Positions 41,153-51,991 of a stretch of 64,000 nt of DNA are shown here, one piece after another (the first letter of the stretch is position 1; every line of letters starts with the position of its first letter). Both the position numbers and the translations under genes were made by a program. Below the pieces are notes generated by a model. That model saw only the letters and a list, made by a program, of their open reading frames with translations. It was not told the DNA's origin and did not search any database. Origin of the DNA: Anomaloglossus baeobatrachus (lineage: Eukaryota > Chordata > Amphibia > Anura > Aromobatidae); NCBI RefSeq assembly GCF_048569485.1, contig NC_134353.1:427861650-427925649 (forward strand), written 5' to 3'.

Positions 41153-42174
41153 TCAACACAGTTCCATGTCCAGGTTGTACCAGCCTTGCTCTCCCTTGTG
41201 CCAAGTGTTCATTACCAGGTCTACGGCGAACAGTCCTCGACCAGGGTGGCCTCTATGGAGGCGGGAGGCGACATCAGGGTGGGAGACAAACACTTCTTTG
41301 GAAAGTCCTTTTTCCGCGATGAAGCCCCACCCCTGCTGTAGATCGAACGGGAGACCACTCCGGTCCGAATCTGGCCTCGGTCTAATGGGTGGCTTTTCCA
41401 GAGCCGTTGCTTTGCAGCAAGGTTCCGGGTTTCCATGTCTGCTAGCCGCTCCTGGCATACCCTCTCCTCTTTGGCTAGTTTGGAAAGGGTGGTCTGGCTA
41501 ATGGCGCAGTCTCTGTCCTCTTGGTTGATGAACTCCAGGGACAGAGGCTCCAGCTCAGCGCAGCAGTCACCCCAAGTCATTCCCAGGGGATCGCCACCCC
41601 AAGCTCCCAATTCGGGCTCCGGGTTAAAGGTGATTAGATCACCTTCGGTGCAGGCAGCAGCACCTGGGTCATCAGCTGCTGGGGATGGTACAAATAGGTC
41701 AACAGCCGGAGGTTGTACAGCAACTGGTTCCTCCTCTGCCGTGTATCCAGCAGCCGGGTGGGTAGCTTGGTCATCAGCTACCAGGGGGTTGAAGGTCTGG
41801 TCTAGGGCTTCTGCTACTGGGGATGCTGGGCTGCTCGGTGGGACCTGAAGGGCGTAGCCAGTTTCAATGGCGACAGGGGTCTCTGTAGTTTCCACTGCAG
41901 ACTCTTCTTCCTCCAGGTACTGTGATTCCAGTTCTTCATGGGCCCGCATGGCTCCCACCGCTCCCATCATGGACTCCTCCCATTCATGGATGGCAGCCAA
42001 CTGCATCCTCCTCAGCATCTGCCTCACCCAAGCCACCTCCACCTCTATGTCCCGAGCGCTCCAGCACAGGGGTCGTACCGGAGTTGCCCATGACGGCCAG
42101 GGTTTGCCATTGCTGACACCCTGCACCCCAGGTGATCCCAGCACGTTCGACTCCTTTGCGCTCCAGGGTCTCAC
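41153..42174 (-). pseudogene. LTR element B ORF region with cold-shock-domain-like end
   Basis: It has the same parts as element A. An N-terminal helix-rich stretch (about 41930-42060; V-R-Q-M-L-R-R-M, W-E-E-S-M, E-E-L-E-S-Q-Y-L) is followed by a long acidic Pro/Ala/Glu linker (41600-41930) and a coiled-coil-like stretch near 41400-41500 (L-A-K-E-E-R, L-A-D-M-E-T-R). At 41159-41362 is a cold-shock-like stretch with F-D-x-x-x-G-W-G-F-I, K-E-V-F-V, D-V-x-S, the G-H-P-G-R turn and D-L-V, then G-E-x-G-W-Y. G-W-G-F-I is the RNP1-like strand of true cold-shock proteins, so the match is better here than in A. It is a broken fossil. A nucleic-acid-binding role is inferred. Confidence 0.6.
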
Positions 42175-42462
42175 CCAATAAGTTTAGTTTCTTAATCCAT
42201 TTGCACACCAGGAGGCAGGGCTTAGCTTTTCTGCCCCTCTCCTCATGTTAGTTTCGTTTTCCTCTTTTCCCGTGAGGGGGATGGGTCTTGATTTTTCGCG
42301 CCACTGTCCTTGCCAGCCCACGAAGGGCGGGAATTTTTTAACCCCTTCTTGTTCAATAATGGCTACTGGTCACAATTAAACAGTCTTTCAAGCACTCAGT
42401 CCATAAGGCGCACAGTACCCAGGTTTTTGGGCTGGGCACATTATCCTGTTTGTGACACGAAA

Positions 42463-43606
42463 TGTAGCGCCCCACGGGGCAGGTGCATATTTAACCTACT
42501 CATCGCTGGGCCGTCGACTATCGAGGTCACTGGCGGCCTAGCCTGGCTCTGTTGCCCCGAGGCGTACAGAAGATGGCTGGGGAAGAATGATGGGGGTAGT
42601 GGTGAGGTGTTTGTCGTGACACCACCTGTGGTATACGGCCAGGGAATGGGCCGCCGCTGCGGTCATCCGGGGCAGATGGTAGTAGCAGCCAGGGATGGTA
42701 TCGCTCTCCACAGGTAGAGCGGGCCCCGGGGAAGATGATGAGGGGAGTAGTGATGGCGTCGGGGAGCGGCAGTACGGGTAATAAAGAGTCAGAGTCTATA
42801 GCTGAGGTTCCAGGTTATTTACTCACTTTTGTACAATGCCGCTCACCCAGGTAACACGGGTCACTTGCTATGATGGGCTCCGTCGAACCCGAATCCCTTT
42901 AGAGATCAGTCCGGTTTGGTGTTCGGTGGGTTTCTCCTTGTAACGTCTGTCTGTGGATTCCGTGGCTTGAAGCTACGAGGGGACCCTGGGTTCACGAGAT
43001 GTACTCTTGTCCCTATCTGCAGGTGCTGCGGTTCTGATGTGGGGACCGGCTTGAAGTGAGACCCCGGATCCTATATGGCACTGTGCTGTCGGGCACTGTG
43101 TGGTCAGGGAAGCTTGAAACTTTCCTCGTCCAGGCAGATTCTGGAAACCAACGTGAAGTATGGACTTCCCTAGGGTCCTGCCAACCTGTGTGGCATCGGT
43201 TCCGAGGGAAGCAGATTCACTCTCCCCACATCAGCCGTGTGAACTTTCTCCTCCTTCCCACCTGAGCACCTGTGTGGCATGTCTGCTTTGCTGCTCTCCT
43301 GCTGGAGAACTCTCTAACTGTTGTGTTGGCTCCTGACTCCCCCTACTGGCTGCACCTCCCCCCTCCCAGGTCCTAAGCTAATGGGACTGGGGCCCCTGTT
43401 GAGAGCATTCTGGAAATGCTTCTTTGTCAGCGACCCCTTTATTACCCCACCCTAGCCGAGTCCCCAGTGGGAACAGGGCAACCTGGTGTTTATTTGAGTG
43501 TGTAATGTGGTGAAACCGGGACTGACCTCCTCAGGAACCGGGTTTAGCATTACATCCAATGTTGGGTGCAATACTCTTTGGCAACTGAAGCCTCAGGGGT
43601 GCCACA
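42463..43606 (-). repeat. LTR element B, 5' LTR
   Basis: 1.14 kb with TG...CA ends. Its minus-strand start is shared with the LTR pieces at 12534. Confidence 0.8.
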
Positions 43607-43846
43607 TCTACATACTGTAGTAAGGATCTGACCATACAGCTCCCCTCTAGACAGTTCACTACTGAAGTGACTAGGGTGGAGCTGGAGTGAGGTCCTCACG
43701 AGCATTTAGAAGGCTCATTGCAGAGCAAACTAGAATGGAGGTGATCACAAGAGCTCCTCATAGACTCCAATTTAGATGGCTTATAGAGCGGGAAAGAATG
43801 GAGATCATCAAAACAGCTGCTCATAGTCTCTAATCCAGTCAACGGA
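43607..43846 (+). repeat. Satellite of about 65-70 bp units, block 1
   Basis: Units based on AGAATGGAGGTGATCACA, GAGCTCCTCATAGACTCCAA and TCTAGACAGCTCATTACAG. The array is cut here by two MITEs at 43850-45446. Confidence 0.7.
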
Positions 43847-43849
43847 TTA

Positions 43850-44608
43850 GGGGTGCTTCACACACAGCGAGCTCGCTGCCGAGATCGCTGCTGAGTCACG
43901 CTTTTTGTGACGCAGCAGTGACCTCATTAGCGATCTCGCTGTGTGTGACAATGAGCAGCGATCTGGCCCCTGCTGCGAGATCGCTGCTCGTTACACACAG
44001 CCCTGGTTCGTTTTCTTCAAAGGCGCTCTCCCACTGTGACACACAGATCGCTGTGTGTGACAGCGAGAGAGCGACAAATGAAGCGAGCAGGGAGCAGGAG
44101 CCGGCGTCTGACAGCTGAGGTAAGCTTGTAACCAAGATAAACATCGGGTAACCAAGGTGGTTACCCGATATTTACCTTCGTTACCAGCCTCTGCAGCTCT
44201 CACTGCCTGTGCTGCCGGCTCCGGCTCTCTGCACATGTAGCTGCTGTACACATCGGGTTAATTAACCCGATGTGTACAGCAGCTAGGAGAGCAGCCAGCG
44301 CTCAGTGTGCGCGGCTCCCTGCTCCCTGCACACACAGCTAAGCGGTGTGCGCTGGTAACTAATGTAAACATCGGGTAACCATACCCGATGTTTACCTTAG
44401 TTACCAGTCTCCGCAGCTTCCAGACGGCGGCTCCGTGCAAGCGCAGCGTCGCTTGCACGTCGCTGCTGGCTGGGGGCTGTTCACTGGTCGCTGGTGAGAT
44501 CTGCCTGTTTGACAGCTCACCAGCGACCATGTAGCGATGCAGCAGCGATCCTGACCAGGTCAGATCGCTGGTCGGATCGCTGCTGCATCGCTAAGTGTGA
44601 AGGTACCC
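43850..44608. mobile_element. PIF/Harbinger-like MITE in the satellite
   Basis: Ends GGGGTGCTTCACACACAGCG and (reverse complement) GGGTACCTTCACACTTAGCG, with TTA at 43847-43849 and 44609-44611. It contains a perfect 46-bp palindrome at 44239-44284. Confidence 0.75.
44239..44284. repeat. Perfect 46-bp palindrome
   Basis: AGCTGCTGTACACATCGGG, then the centre TTAATTAA, then its exact complement. Confidence 0.9.
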
Positions 44609-44611
44609 TTA

Positions 44612-45446
44612 AGCTGGTGTCACACATAACGACGACGACAACGACGTCGCTGCTACGTCACCATTTTCTGTGACGTTGCAGCGACGTCCCGTCGCTGTCG
44701 CTGTGTGTGACATCCAGCAACGACCTGGCCCCTGTTGTGAGGTCGCCGGTCGTTGCTGAATGTCCAGCTTCATTTTTTGGTCGTCACTCTCCCGCTGTGA
44801 CACACACATCGCTGTGTGTGACAGCGAGAGAGCGACGAAATGAAGCGAGCAGGAGCCGGCACTGGCAGCTGCGGTAAGCTGTAACCAGCGTAAACATCGG
44901 GTAACCAAGGGAAGACCTTTCCCTGGTTACCCGATGTTTACGCTGGTTACCAGCCTCCGCTCTTGCTGCCAGTGCCGGCTCCTGCACTGTGACATGTGGC
45001 TGCAGTATGCATCGGGTAATTAACCCGATGTATACTGTAGCAAGGAGAGCAAGGAGCCAGCGCTAAGCAGTGCGCGCGGCTCCCTGCTCTCTGCACTGCG
45101 ACATGTAGCTGCAGCACACATCGGGTTAATTAACCCGATGTGTGCTGCAGGAGAGCAAGGAGCCAGCGCTAAGCGCGGCTCCCTGCTCTCTGAACTGTGA
45201 CATGTAGCTGCAGCACACATCGAGTTAATTAACCCGATGTGTGCTGCAGGAGAGCAAGGAGCCAGCGCTAAGCACGGCTCCCTGCTCTCTGCACATGTAG
45301 CACAGCGACGTTATGATCGCTGCTTCTGCTGTGTTTGACAGCTAAGCAGCGATCATAACAGCGACTTACAAGGTCGCTGTTACGTCACCGAAAATGGTGA
45401 CGTAACAGCGACGTCGTTGTCGCTGTCGTTTAGTGTGACACCAGCT
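44612..45446. mobile_element. PIF/Harbinger-like MITE abutting the previous one
   Basis: Ends AGCTGGTGTCACACATAACG and (reverse complement) AGCTGGTGTCACACTAAACG. TTA on the left is shared with the first MITE; ATA on the right. A hairpin module is tandemly repeated inside it (palindromes centred near 45130 and 45230). Confidence 0.75.
45109..45150. repeat. Perfect 42-bp palindrome
   Basis: CTGCAGCACACATCGGG around TTAATTAA. A second copy with one mismatch lies at about 45208-45249. Confidence 0.9.
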
Positions 45447-45768
45447 ATACAGTACGGGCTAGATAAGGGGTGATCACAGGAGCTCCTCATAGTCTCCAAT
45501 CTAGACAGCTCTTTACTGTGCAAGCTAGAATGGAGGTTAGCACAGGAGCTCCTCATAGATTCCAATCTAGTCAATACAATAGTACAGGCTAGAATGGAAG
45601 TGATCATAGGAGCTCCTCATAGTCTCCAATCTAGTCAACACATTACAATACAGACTAGAATGGAGGTGATCACAGGAGCTCCTCATAGACTCCAATATAG
45701 ATGTCCCATTACAGAGCATACTATGAGAATGGAGGTGATCACAGGAGCTTCTGATAGACTCCAATCTA
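45447..45768 (+). repeat. Satellite, block 2
   Basis: Five units in a row, 64-70 bp each, same consensus as block 1. Interrupted at a TA by a Tc1/mariner element. Confidence 0.85.
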
Positions 45769-45986
45769 CACTGTGTGCGGAATTATTAGTCAAATGAGTA
45801 TTTTGATCACATGATACTTTTTATACATGTTGTCCTACTCCAAGCTGTATAGGCTTGAGCGTCAACTACCAATTAAGTAAATCAGGTGATGTGCATCTCT
45901 GTAATGAGAAGGGGTGTGGTGTAATGACATCAACACCCTATATAAGGTGTGCTTAATTATTAGGCAACTTCCTTTCCTTTGGCAAA

Positions 45987-46998
45987 ATGGGTCAGAAGAG
46001 AGATTTGACGGGCTTTGAAAATTCCAAAATTGTGAGGTCTTGCAGAGGGATGCAGCAGTCTTAAAATTGCCAAACTTTTGAAGCTTGATCACCGAACAAT
46101 CAAGTGTTTCGTGGCAAATAGCCAACAGGGTTGCAAGAAGCGTGTTGGGCAAAAAAGGTGCAAAATAACTGCCCATGAATTGAGGAAAATCAAGCGTGAA
46201 GCTGCCAAGATGCCATTTGCAACCAGTTTGGCCATATTTCAGAGCTGCAACGTTACTGGAGTATTAAAAAGCCCAAGGTGTGCCATACTCAGGGACATGG
46301 CCAAGGTAAGGAAGGCTGAAAAACGACCACCTTTGAACAAGAAACATAAGATAAAACGTCAACACTGGGCCTAGAAATATCTTAAGTCTGATTTTTAAAA
46401 GGGTTTATGGACTGATGAAATGACAGTGACTCTTGATGGGCCAGATGGATGGGCCAGAGGCTGGATCAGTAAAGGGCAGAGAGCTCCACTCAGGCTCAGA
46501 TGCCAGCAAGGTGGAGGTGCGGTACTGGTATGGGCTGGTATTATCAAATATGAACTTGTGGGACCTTTTCAGGTTGAGGATATAGTGAGCTCAACTCCCA
46601 GACCTACTGCCAGTTTCTGGAAGATAACTTCTTCAAGCAGTGCTACAGGAAGAAGTCGGTATCGTTCAAGAAAAACATGATTTTCATGCAGGACAATGCT
46701 CCATCACATGCATCCAACTACTCCACAGCGTGTCTGGCCAGTAAAGGTCTAAAAGATGAAAAAATAATGACATGGCCCCTTGTTCACCTCATCTGAACCC
46801 CATAGAGAACCTCTGGTCCCTCATAAAATGTGAGATCTACAGGGAGGGAAAACAGTACACCTCTCGGAACAGTGTCTGTGAGGCTGTGGTGGCTGCTGCA
46901 TGCAATTTTGATCGTAAGCAGATCAAGTAACTGACAGAATCTATGCATGGTAGGCTGTTGAGTGTCATCATAAAGAAAGGTGGCCATATTGGTCACTA
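45987..46998 (+). pseudogene. Tc1/mariner transposase, decayed
   Basis: Start M-G-Q-K-R-D-L-T-G-F near 45987. A helix-turn-helix region follows (D-H-R-T-I-K, then R-K-I-K-R-E-A-A-K-M-P-F-A-T-S). The first catalytic area W-T-D-E-M lies near 46409. G-G-A-V-L-V-W-A-G-I lies at 46515, M-Q-D-N-A-P-S-H-A near 46687 (second Asp), and an L-N-P-I-E-N-L-W-S-type motif near 46795 (third acidic position). Inframe stops occur near 46372 and 46399, with frameshifts at about 46050, 46590 and 46770, so it is not functional. Length and order fit a full Tc1-type gene of about 340 codons. Confidence 0.8.
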
Positions 46999-47148
46999 AT
47001 TTTTTGAGGTTTTGTTTTTGCATGTCAGAAATGTTTATTTCTAAATTTTGTGCAGTTCTATTGGTTTACCTGGTGAAAATAAACAAGTGAGATGGAAATA
47101 TATTTGGTTTTTATTAAGTTGCCTAATAATTCTGCACAGTAATAGTTA

Positions 47149-47870
47149 AGGTGGTGTCACACACAGCGACGGCGACAACGACGTCGCTGCTAAGTCACCA
47201 TTTTCTGTGACGTCCCGTCGCTGTTGCTGTGTGTGACATCCAGCAACGACCTGGCCCCTGCTGTGAGGTCGCTGGTCGTTGCTGAATGTCCTGCTTCATT
47301 TTTTGGACGTTGCTCTCCCACTGTGAAGCACACATCGCTGTGTGTGACAGCGAGAGAGCGACGAACTGAAGCAAGCAGGGAGCAGGAAGCCGGCGTCTGG
47401 CAGCCTGCGGTAAGCTGTAACCAAGGTAAACATCAGGTAACCAAGCGAAGTGCTTCGCTGGTTACCCGATATTTACCTTGGTTATCAGCGTCCGCCGCTC
47501 TCAAGCTGCCAGTGCTGCCTCCCTGCTCCCTGCACGTGTAGCAGGAGTATACATCGGGTAAAAAAGCAAAGGTTTGCTTATTAACCCGATGTGTACTCTG
47601 GCTAGGAGTGCAGGGAGCCAGCACTAAGCGGTGTGCGCTGGTAACCAAGGTAAATATCGGGTAACCAGCGAAGCATTTTGCTTGGTTACCCGATATTTAC
47701 CTTAGTTACCAAGCGCAGCATCGCTTCCACGCGTCGCTGCTGGCTGGGTCGCTGGTGAGATCTGCCTGTTTGACAGCTCACCAGCGACCATGTAACGTCG
47801 CAGCAGCAATCCTGATAAGGTCAGGTCGTCAGTCGTGATCGCTGCTGGGTCGCTACGTGTGTCCCTAGCT
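47149..47870. mobile_element. PIF/Harbinger-like MITE inside the Tc1 element
   Basis: TTA at 47146-47148 and 47871-47873. Ends AGGTGGTGTCACACACAGCGAC and (reverse complement) AGCTAGGGACACACGTAGCGAC. The insertion split AATAG-TTA-CCTGCAC of the mariner right end. Confidence 0.8.
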
Positions 47871-48051
47871 TTACCTGCACAAACAGATATCCTCCTAAGA
47901 TAGACAAATCTAAAAAAAAAACACTCCAACTTCCAAAAATATTAAGCTTTGATATTTATGAGTCTTTTGGGTTGATTGAGAACATAGTCGTTGATCAATA
48001 ATAAAAAAAATCCTCTAAAATACAACTTGCCTAATAATTCTGCACACGGTG

Positions 48052-48140
48052 TAGTCACCTTATTACGTAGAAGACTAGAATGTAGAGGATCTCAGGAGCT
48101 CCTCATAGACCCCAATCTAGACAGCTCGATAGAATAGTAA
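48052..48140 (+). repeat. Satellite, block 3
   Basis: One unit and part of the next between the mariner element and an L2 tail. Confidence 0.7.
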
Positions 48141-48454
48141 TGATACAACATATCAGACTCTCACCTACCTTGACAAAGTTCAAAAGGAACCTGAAGACCC
48201 ACCTCTTCCGACAAGCCTATAACATGCCGTAACACTCAGTCCGCTATGGCACCGCATGACCATCTCTACCCTCAACTATTCTACCCTCACCCATCCCTTG
48301 TAGACTGTGAGCCCTCGCTGGCAGGGTCCTCTATCCTCCTGTACCTTGTTTTGATTGTGATTATTGTACTTGTCCATATTATGTCTGCCCCTTTTCACCT
48401 GTAAAGTGCCATGGAATGAATGGCGCTATAATAATAATAATAATAATAATAATA
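48141..48454 (+). mobile_element. L2-type LINE 3' tail
   Basis: The C-terminal coding remnant (a K-T-H-L-F-R-type stretch near 48200) is followed by TGTAAAGTGCCATGGAATG and a GCGCTATAATAATAAT tail of (ATA/ATT)n. Strongly 5'-truncated. Confidence 0.7.
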
Positions 48455-48676
48455 ATGGAGGTGATCACAGGAACTTAATATAGACACCAATCCAATTGGC
48501 TCATTACAGTGCCGCTAGAATGGAAGTGATTCCAGGAGCTCCTCATAGACGCCAACCTAGGCAGCTCATTACAGAGTGGACTAGAATAGAAGTGATCACA
48601 GAGCTCCCATAGACTCCAAACTAGTCACCTCAGTACAGTGCAGACTACAATACAGTGCAGACTACAATGGATAATG
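48455..48676 (+). repeat. Satellite, block 4
   Basis: Three units, the last with a short CAGTGCAGACTACAATA duplication, then cut by the CR1 insertion at ATGGAT. Confidence 0.75.
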
Positions 48677-48823
48677 TGAAAGGGTATTCACTTTATAGAA
48701 GGGGAATGTAGTGCAGATAGTGACCAGGGCACAAGTAATGAAATTGGGGGTGGTACGGGGGGAAGGGTTAGGACAGTTAATACAGTAAGCTGGAATACAG
48801 GTACAGAGTCATACGTAACGTGC

Positions 48824-49794
48824 ATGTACACTAATGCCCGAAGCCTCACAAATAAGGTGGAGGAATTAGAATTAATATTGTTGGAAGAAAATTATGATAT
48901 AGTGGGGATATCAGAGACATGGCTGGATGAGAGCTATGACTGGGCTGTTAATTTACAGGGTTATAGCCTATTCAGGAATGACGGAATGACCGTACAAATA
49001 AGCGAGGGGGAGGTGTGTGTCTATATGTAAAATCATCCTTAAAACCCATCCTGCGTGACAACATATGTCAGGGTACTGAGAATGTAGAGTCCCTATGGGT
49101 GGAGATAAGGGGGGGGAGAATGAATAATAAAATACTTATAGGGGTGTGTTATAAGACGCCGAATATTATGGAAGAGGTAGAGAATCTCCTCATAAAGCAA
49201 ATTGATAAAGCAGCGAGTCTCGGAGAGGTAATTATTATGGGGGACTTTAACTATCCTGATATAAATTGGGGAACAGAAACTTGCAGTTCCAGCAAAGGAA
49301 ATAGATTTTTGATAACAATGAAAGATAATTACCTTTCACAAATGGTACAGGACCCCACAAGAGGGGGAGCACTACTAGACCTTGTACTAACCAATAGGCC
49401 AGACCGCATATCAAATATACAAGTTGGGGGTTACTTGGGGAATAGTGATCACAAAATAATAAGTTTTCATGTATTCTTTAGTAAGATGTCTAGTAGAGGG
49501 GCTACAAGGACACTAAACTTCAGGAAAGCAAATTTTAAACGGTTGAGAGATGATCTTAGTGCAATAAACTGGGATGATGTACTAAGTAATAAAAGTACAC
49601 AAAGCAAATGGGAGACTTTTATGAGCATCCTGAATAGGGCTTGTGCAGAAAATATACCCTATGGGAACAAACATGCTAGAAATAGGAGGAAACCCCTATG
49701 GCTAAATAGAGCTGTAAGGGAAGCAATAAAAGAAAAACAGAAAGCCTTAAAAGAATTAAAGAGGGTAGGTAGTGATGAGGCATTATATAAATAA
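48824..49794 (+). pseudogene. CR1 ORF2, AP-endonuclease part
   Basis: Y-T-N-A-R-S-L near the start, I-S-E-T-W-L-D (48910), I-M-G-D-F-N-Y-P-D (49235) and G-N-S-D-H-K (49438) are the AP-endonuclease motifs, including the Asp-His pair. A frame change lies at about 49016-49030 and another at about 49790 at the junction to the RT part, so the copy is dead though little eroded. Confidence 0.85.
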
Positions 49795-51597
49795 AATATG
49801 TAAAAAGCAAATTAAGTTAGCTAAGTTTGAGACAGAGAGACTCATTGCGAGAGAAAGTAAAAATAATCCTAAAATATTCTTTAACTACATAAACAGTAAA
49901 AAACTGAAAAGCGATAGTGTTGGCCCCCTTAAAAATAGTCTTGGTGAAATGGTGGAAGGGGATGAGGGTAAAGCCAACCTGCTGAATGACTTTTTTTCTA
50001 CGGTTTTTATACAAGAAAATGCCATGGCAGATGACATGACCAGTGATACTATAAATTCACCCTTGAATATTACCTGCTTAACCCAGCAGGAAGTACGCCG
50101 CCGCCTCGAAATCACTAAGGTTGACAAATCTCCGGGCCCGGATGGCATACACCCCAGAGTATTACAGGAATTGAGTTCTGTGATAGATAGACCATTATTT
50201 TTAATCTTCTCAGATTCCTTAATAACAGGGTCGGTACCGCAGGACTGGCGCATAGCAAATGTGGTGCCAATATTCAAAAAGGGGACAAAAACTGAGCCGG
50301 GAAATTATAGGCCAGTAAGTTTAACCTCTACGGTTGGTAAAATCCTTGAGGGTTTCTTGAGAGATGCTATACTGGAGTATCTCAAGAAAAATAACCTTAT
50401 GACAGAGTATCAACATGGGTTTATGAGGGATCGATCCTGTCAAACTAATTTGATCAGCTTCTATGAAGAGGTAAGTTCAAGTCTGGACCAGGGAAATGCA
50501 GTGGATGTTGTGTATATGGACTTTTCAAAAGCTTTTGATACGGTGCCACACAAAAGGTTGGTACATAAAATGAGAATAATGGGGATAGGGGAAAATATGT
50601 GTAACTGGGTTAAAAACTGGCTAAGTGATAGGAAACAAAGGGTGGTTATTAATGGTACGTACTCGGACTGGGTCTCAGTTCATAGTGGGGTACCACAGGG
50701 GTCAGTATTGGGCCCGCTTCTTTTCAACATATTTATAAATGACCTTGTTGGGGGCATGCGGAGTAGAATTTCAATATTTGCAGATGATACTAAACTCTGC
50801 AGGGTAATCAATACAGAGGAGGATAATTTTATATTACAGGGAGATTTATGTAAATTGGAGGATTGGGCTGAGAAGTGGCAATTGAAGTTTAATGTAGATA
50901 AATGTAAGGTCATGCACTTGGGTAGAGGAAATAACATTTATGATTATGTACTTAATTGTAGAACACTGGGTAAAACAGACACAGAAAAAGACTTGGGTGT
51001 ATGGGTGGATGGTAAACTTCACTTTAGTGGACAGTGTCAGGCAGCTGCTGCCAGGGCTAATAAAATAATGGGATGTATTAAAAGAGGTATAAGTGTTCAT
51101 GAAAAAAATATAGTTCTACCTCTGTACAAGTCACTAGTGCGACCGCACTTAGAATATTGTGTACAATTCTGGTCACCGATATATAAGAAGGACATAGCTG
51201 AACTGGAGAGGGTGCAGAGAAGAGCCACCAAGATTATTAGAGGAATGGGTGGGCTGCAATACCAAGACAGGTTATTAAACTTGGGGTTATTTAGTTTGGA
51301 AAAACGAAGGCTTAGGGGGATCTAATCACAATGTACAAATATATGAGGGGACAGTACAGAGACCTTTCCAAAGATCTTTTTACACCTAGGCCTGCGACTG
51401 GAACACGGGGGCATCCGCTACGTCTTGAGGAAAGAAGGTTTAATCATAATCACAGACGAGGATTCTTTACTGTACGAGCAGTGAGACTATGGAACTCTCT
51501 GCCGCATGATGTTGTAATGAGTGATTCACTACTAACATTTAAGCAGAGCCTGGACGCCTTTCTTGAAAAATTTAATATTACCAGTTATGTATATTAG
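49772..51597 (+). pseudogene. CR1 ORF2, reverse transcriptase and C-terminus
   Basis: 517 open codons to 51325. G-P-D-G-I-H-P (50138), N-Y-R-P-V-S-L-T-S (50300), M-D-F-S-K-A-F-D-T-V-P-H (50518), G-V-P-Q-G-S-V-L-G-P-L-L-F (50689) and F-A-D-D-T-K-L (50777, catalytic Asp pair) are intact. After a break near 51325, the C-terminal R-A-V-R-L-W-N-S-L-P segment (51331-51597) follows in another frame. Together with the endonuclease it makes almost a full ORF2. Confidence 0.88.
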
Positions 51598-51796
51598 ATT
51601 TTATGACAGGGTATTGATCCAGGGAACTAGTCTGATTGCCGGATGTGGAGTCAGGAAGGAAATGTTTTCCCCATTGGAACTTGTTTGCCACATTGGGGTT
51701 TTTTTTGCCTTCCTCTGGATCAACATGTTAGGCTACGGGTTGAACTAGATGGACTTAGAGTCTCCCTTCAACCTTAAAAACTATGATGATACTATG

Positions 51797-51855
51797 GATC
51801 ACGAGCTCATTATAGAGTCCAATCTAGTCGCTTGATTATAGTAAAGGGCTAGAAT
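51797..51855 (+). repeat. Satellite, block 5
   Basis: Resumes after the CR1 (AGCTCATTATAGAGTCCAATCTAGTC) and ends at an inserted L2. Confidence 0.65.
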
Positions 51856-51991
51856 AATAATAATCTTTAATTCTATAGCATCAACATATTCCGCAGCGCT
51901 TTAAATTCAGAGGTTCATATACAAACAATTATAAGTAACAATTATAGAAGATACAATAATTAAAGCAAAAATAACAAGAACCATACTCTAA

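Larger units (their letters stand above)
39415..43606 (-). mobile_element. LTR retroelement B (cold-shock-like ORF), one LTR truncated
   Basis: 5' LTR 42463-43606 (TGTAGCGCCCC...GGGGTGCCACA on plus). The 3' LTR 39415-40384 lacks its last about 200 bp. A purine-rich tract lies at 40385-40400 (minus) and a primer-binding-like site just left of 42463, related to that of element A (CACAAACAGGATAA). The interior of 2.1 kb shows no gag or pol. The ORF region (41150-42175) parallels that of element A. It is broken, with at least one break in the ORF besides the LTR truncation. Confidence 0.8.
45769..48051 (+). mobile_element. Tc1/mariner transposon with nested MITE
   Basis: Ends CACTGTGTGCGGAATTATTAG and (reverse complement) CACCGTGTGCAGAATTATTAG, with TA at 45767-45768 and 48052-48053. 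The sequence CTAATAATTCTGCACAG recurs internally near 47122. It carries a decayed transposase and a Harbinger-like MITE at 47149-47870. About 1.56 kb without the MITE. Confidence 0.85.
48677..51796 (+). mobile_element. CR1-type LINE, 5'-truncated, near-complete ORF2
   Basis: About 3.1 kb starting just before the endonuclease domain. The 3' end has the CR1 hallmark (GGTTGAACTAGATGGAC... TCCCTTCAACC) and a short ATGATACT-type tail. ATGGAT at both edges is a likely short target duplication. It inserted in the satellite. Confidence 0.85.

Noticed and set aside
47146-47149. TTAA duplication (piggyBac-type) for the MITE at 47149
   Set aside because: The right side has only TTA, and the interrupted mariner end is restored exactly with a 3-bp TTA duplication, so PIF/Harbinger fits better.
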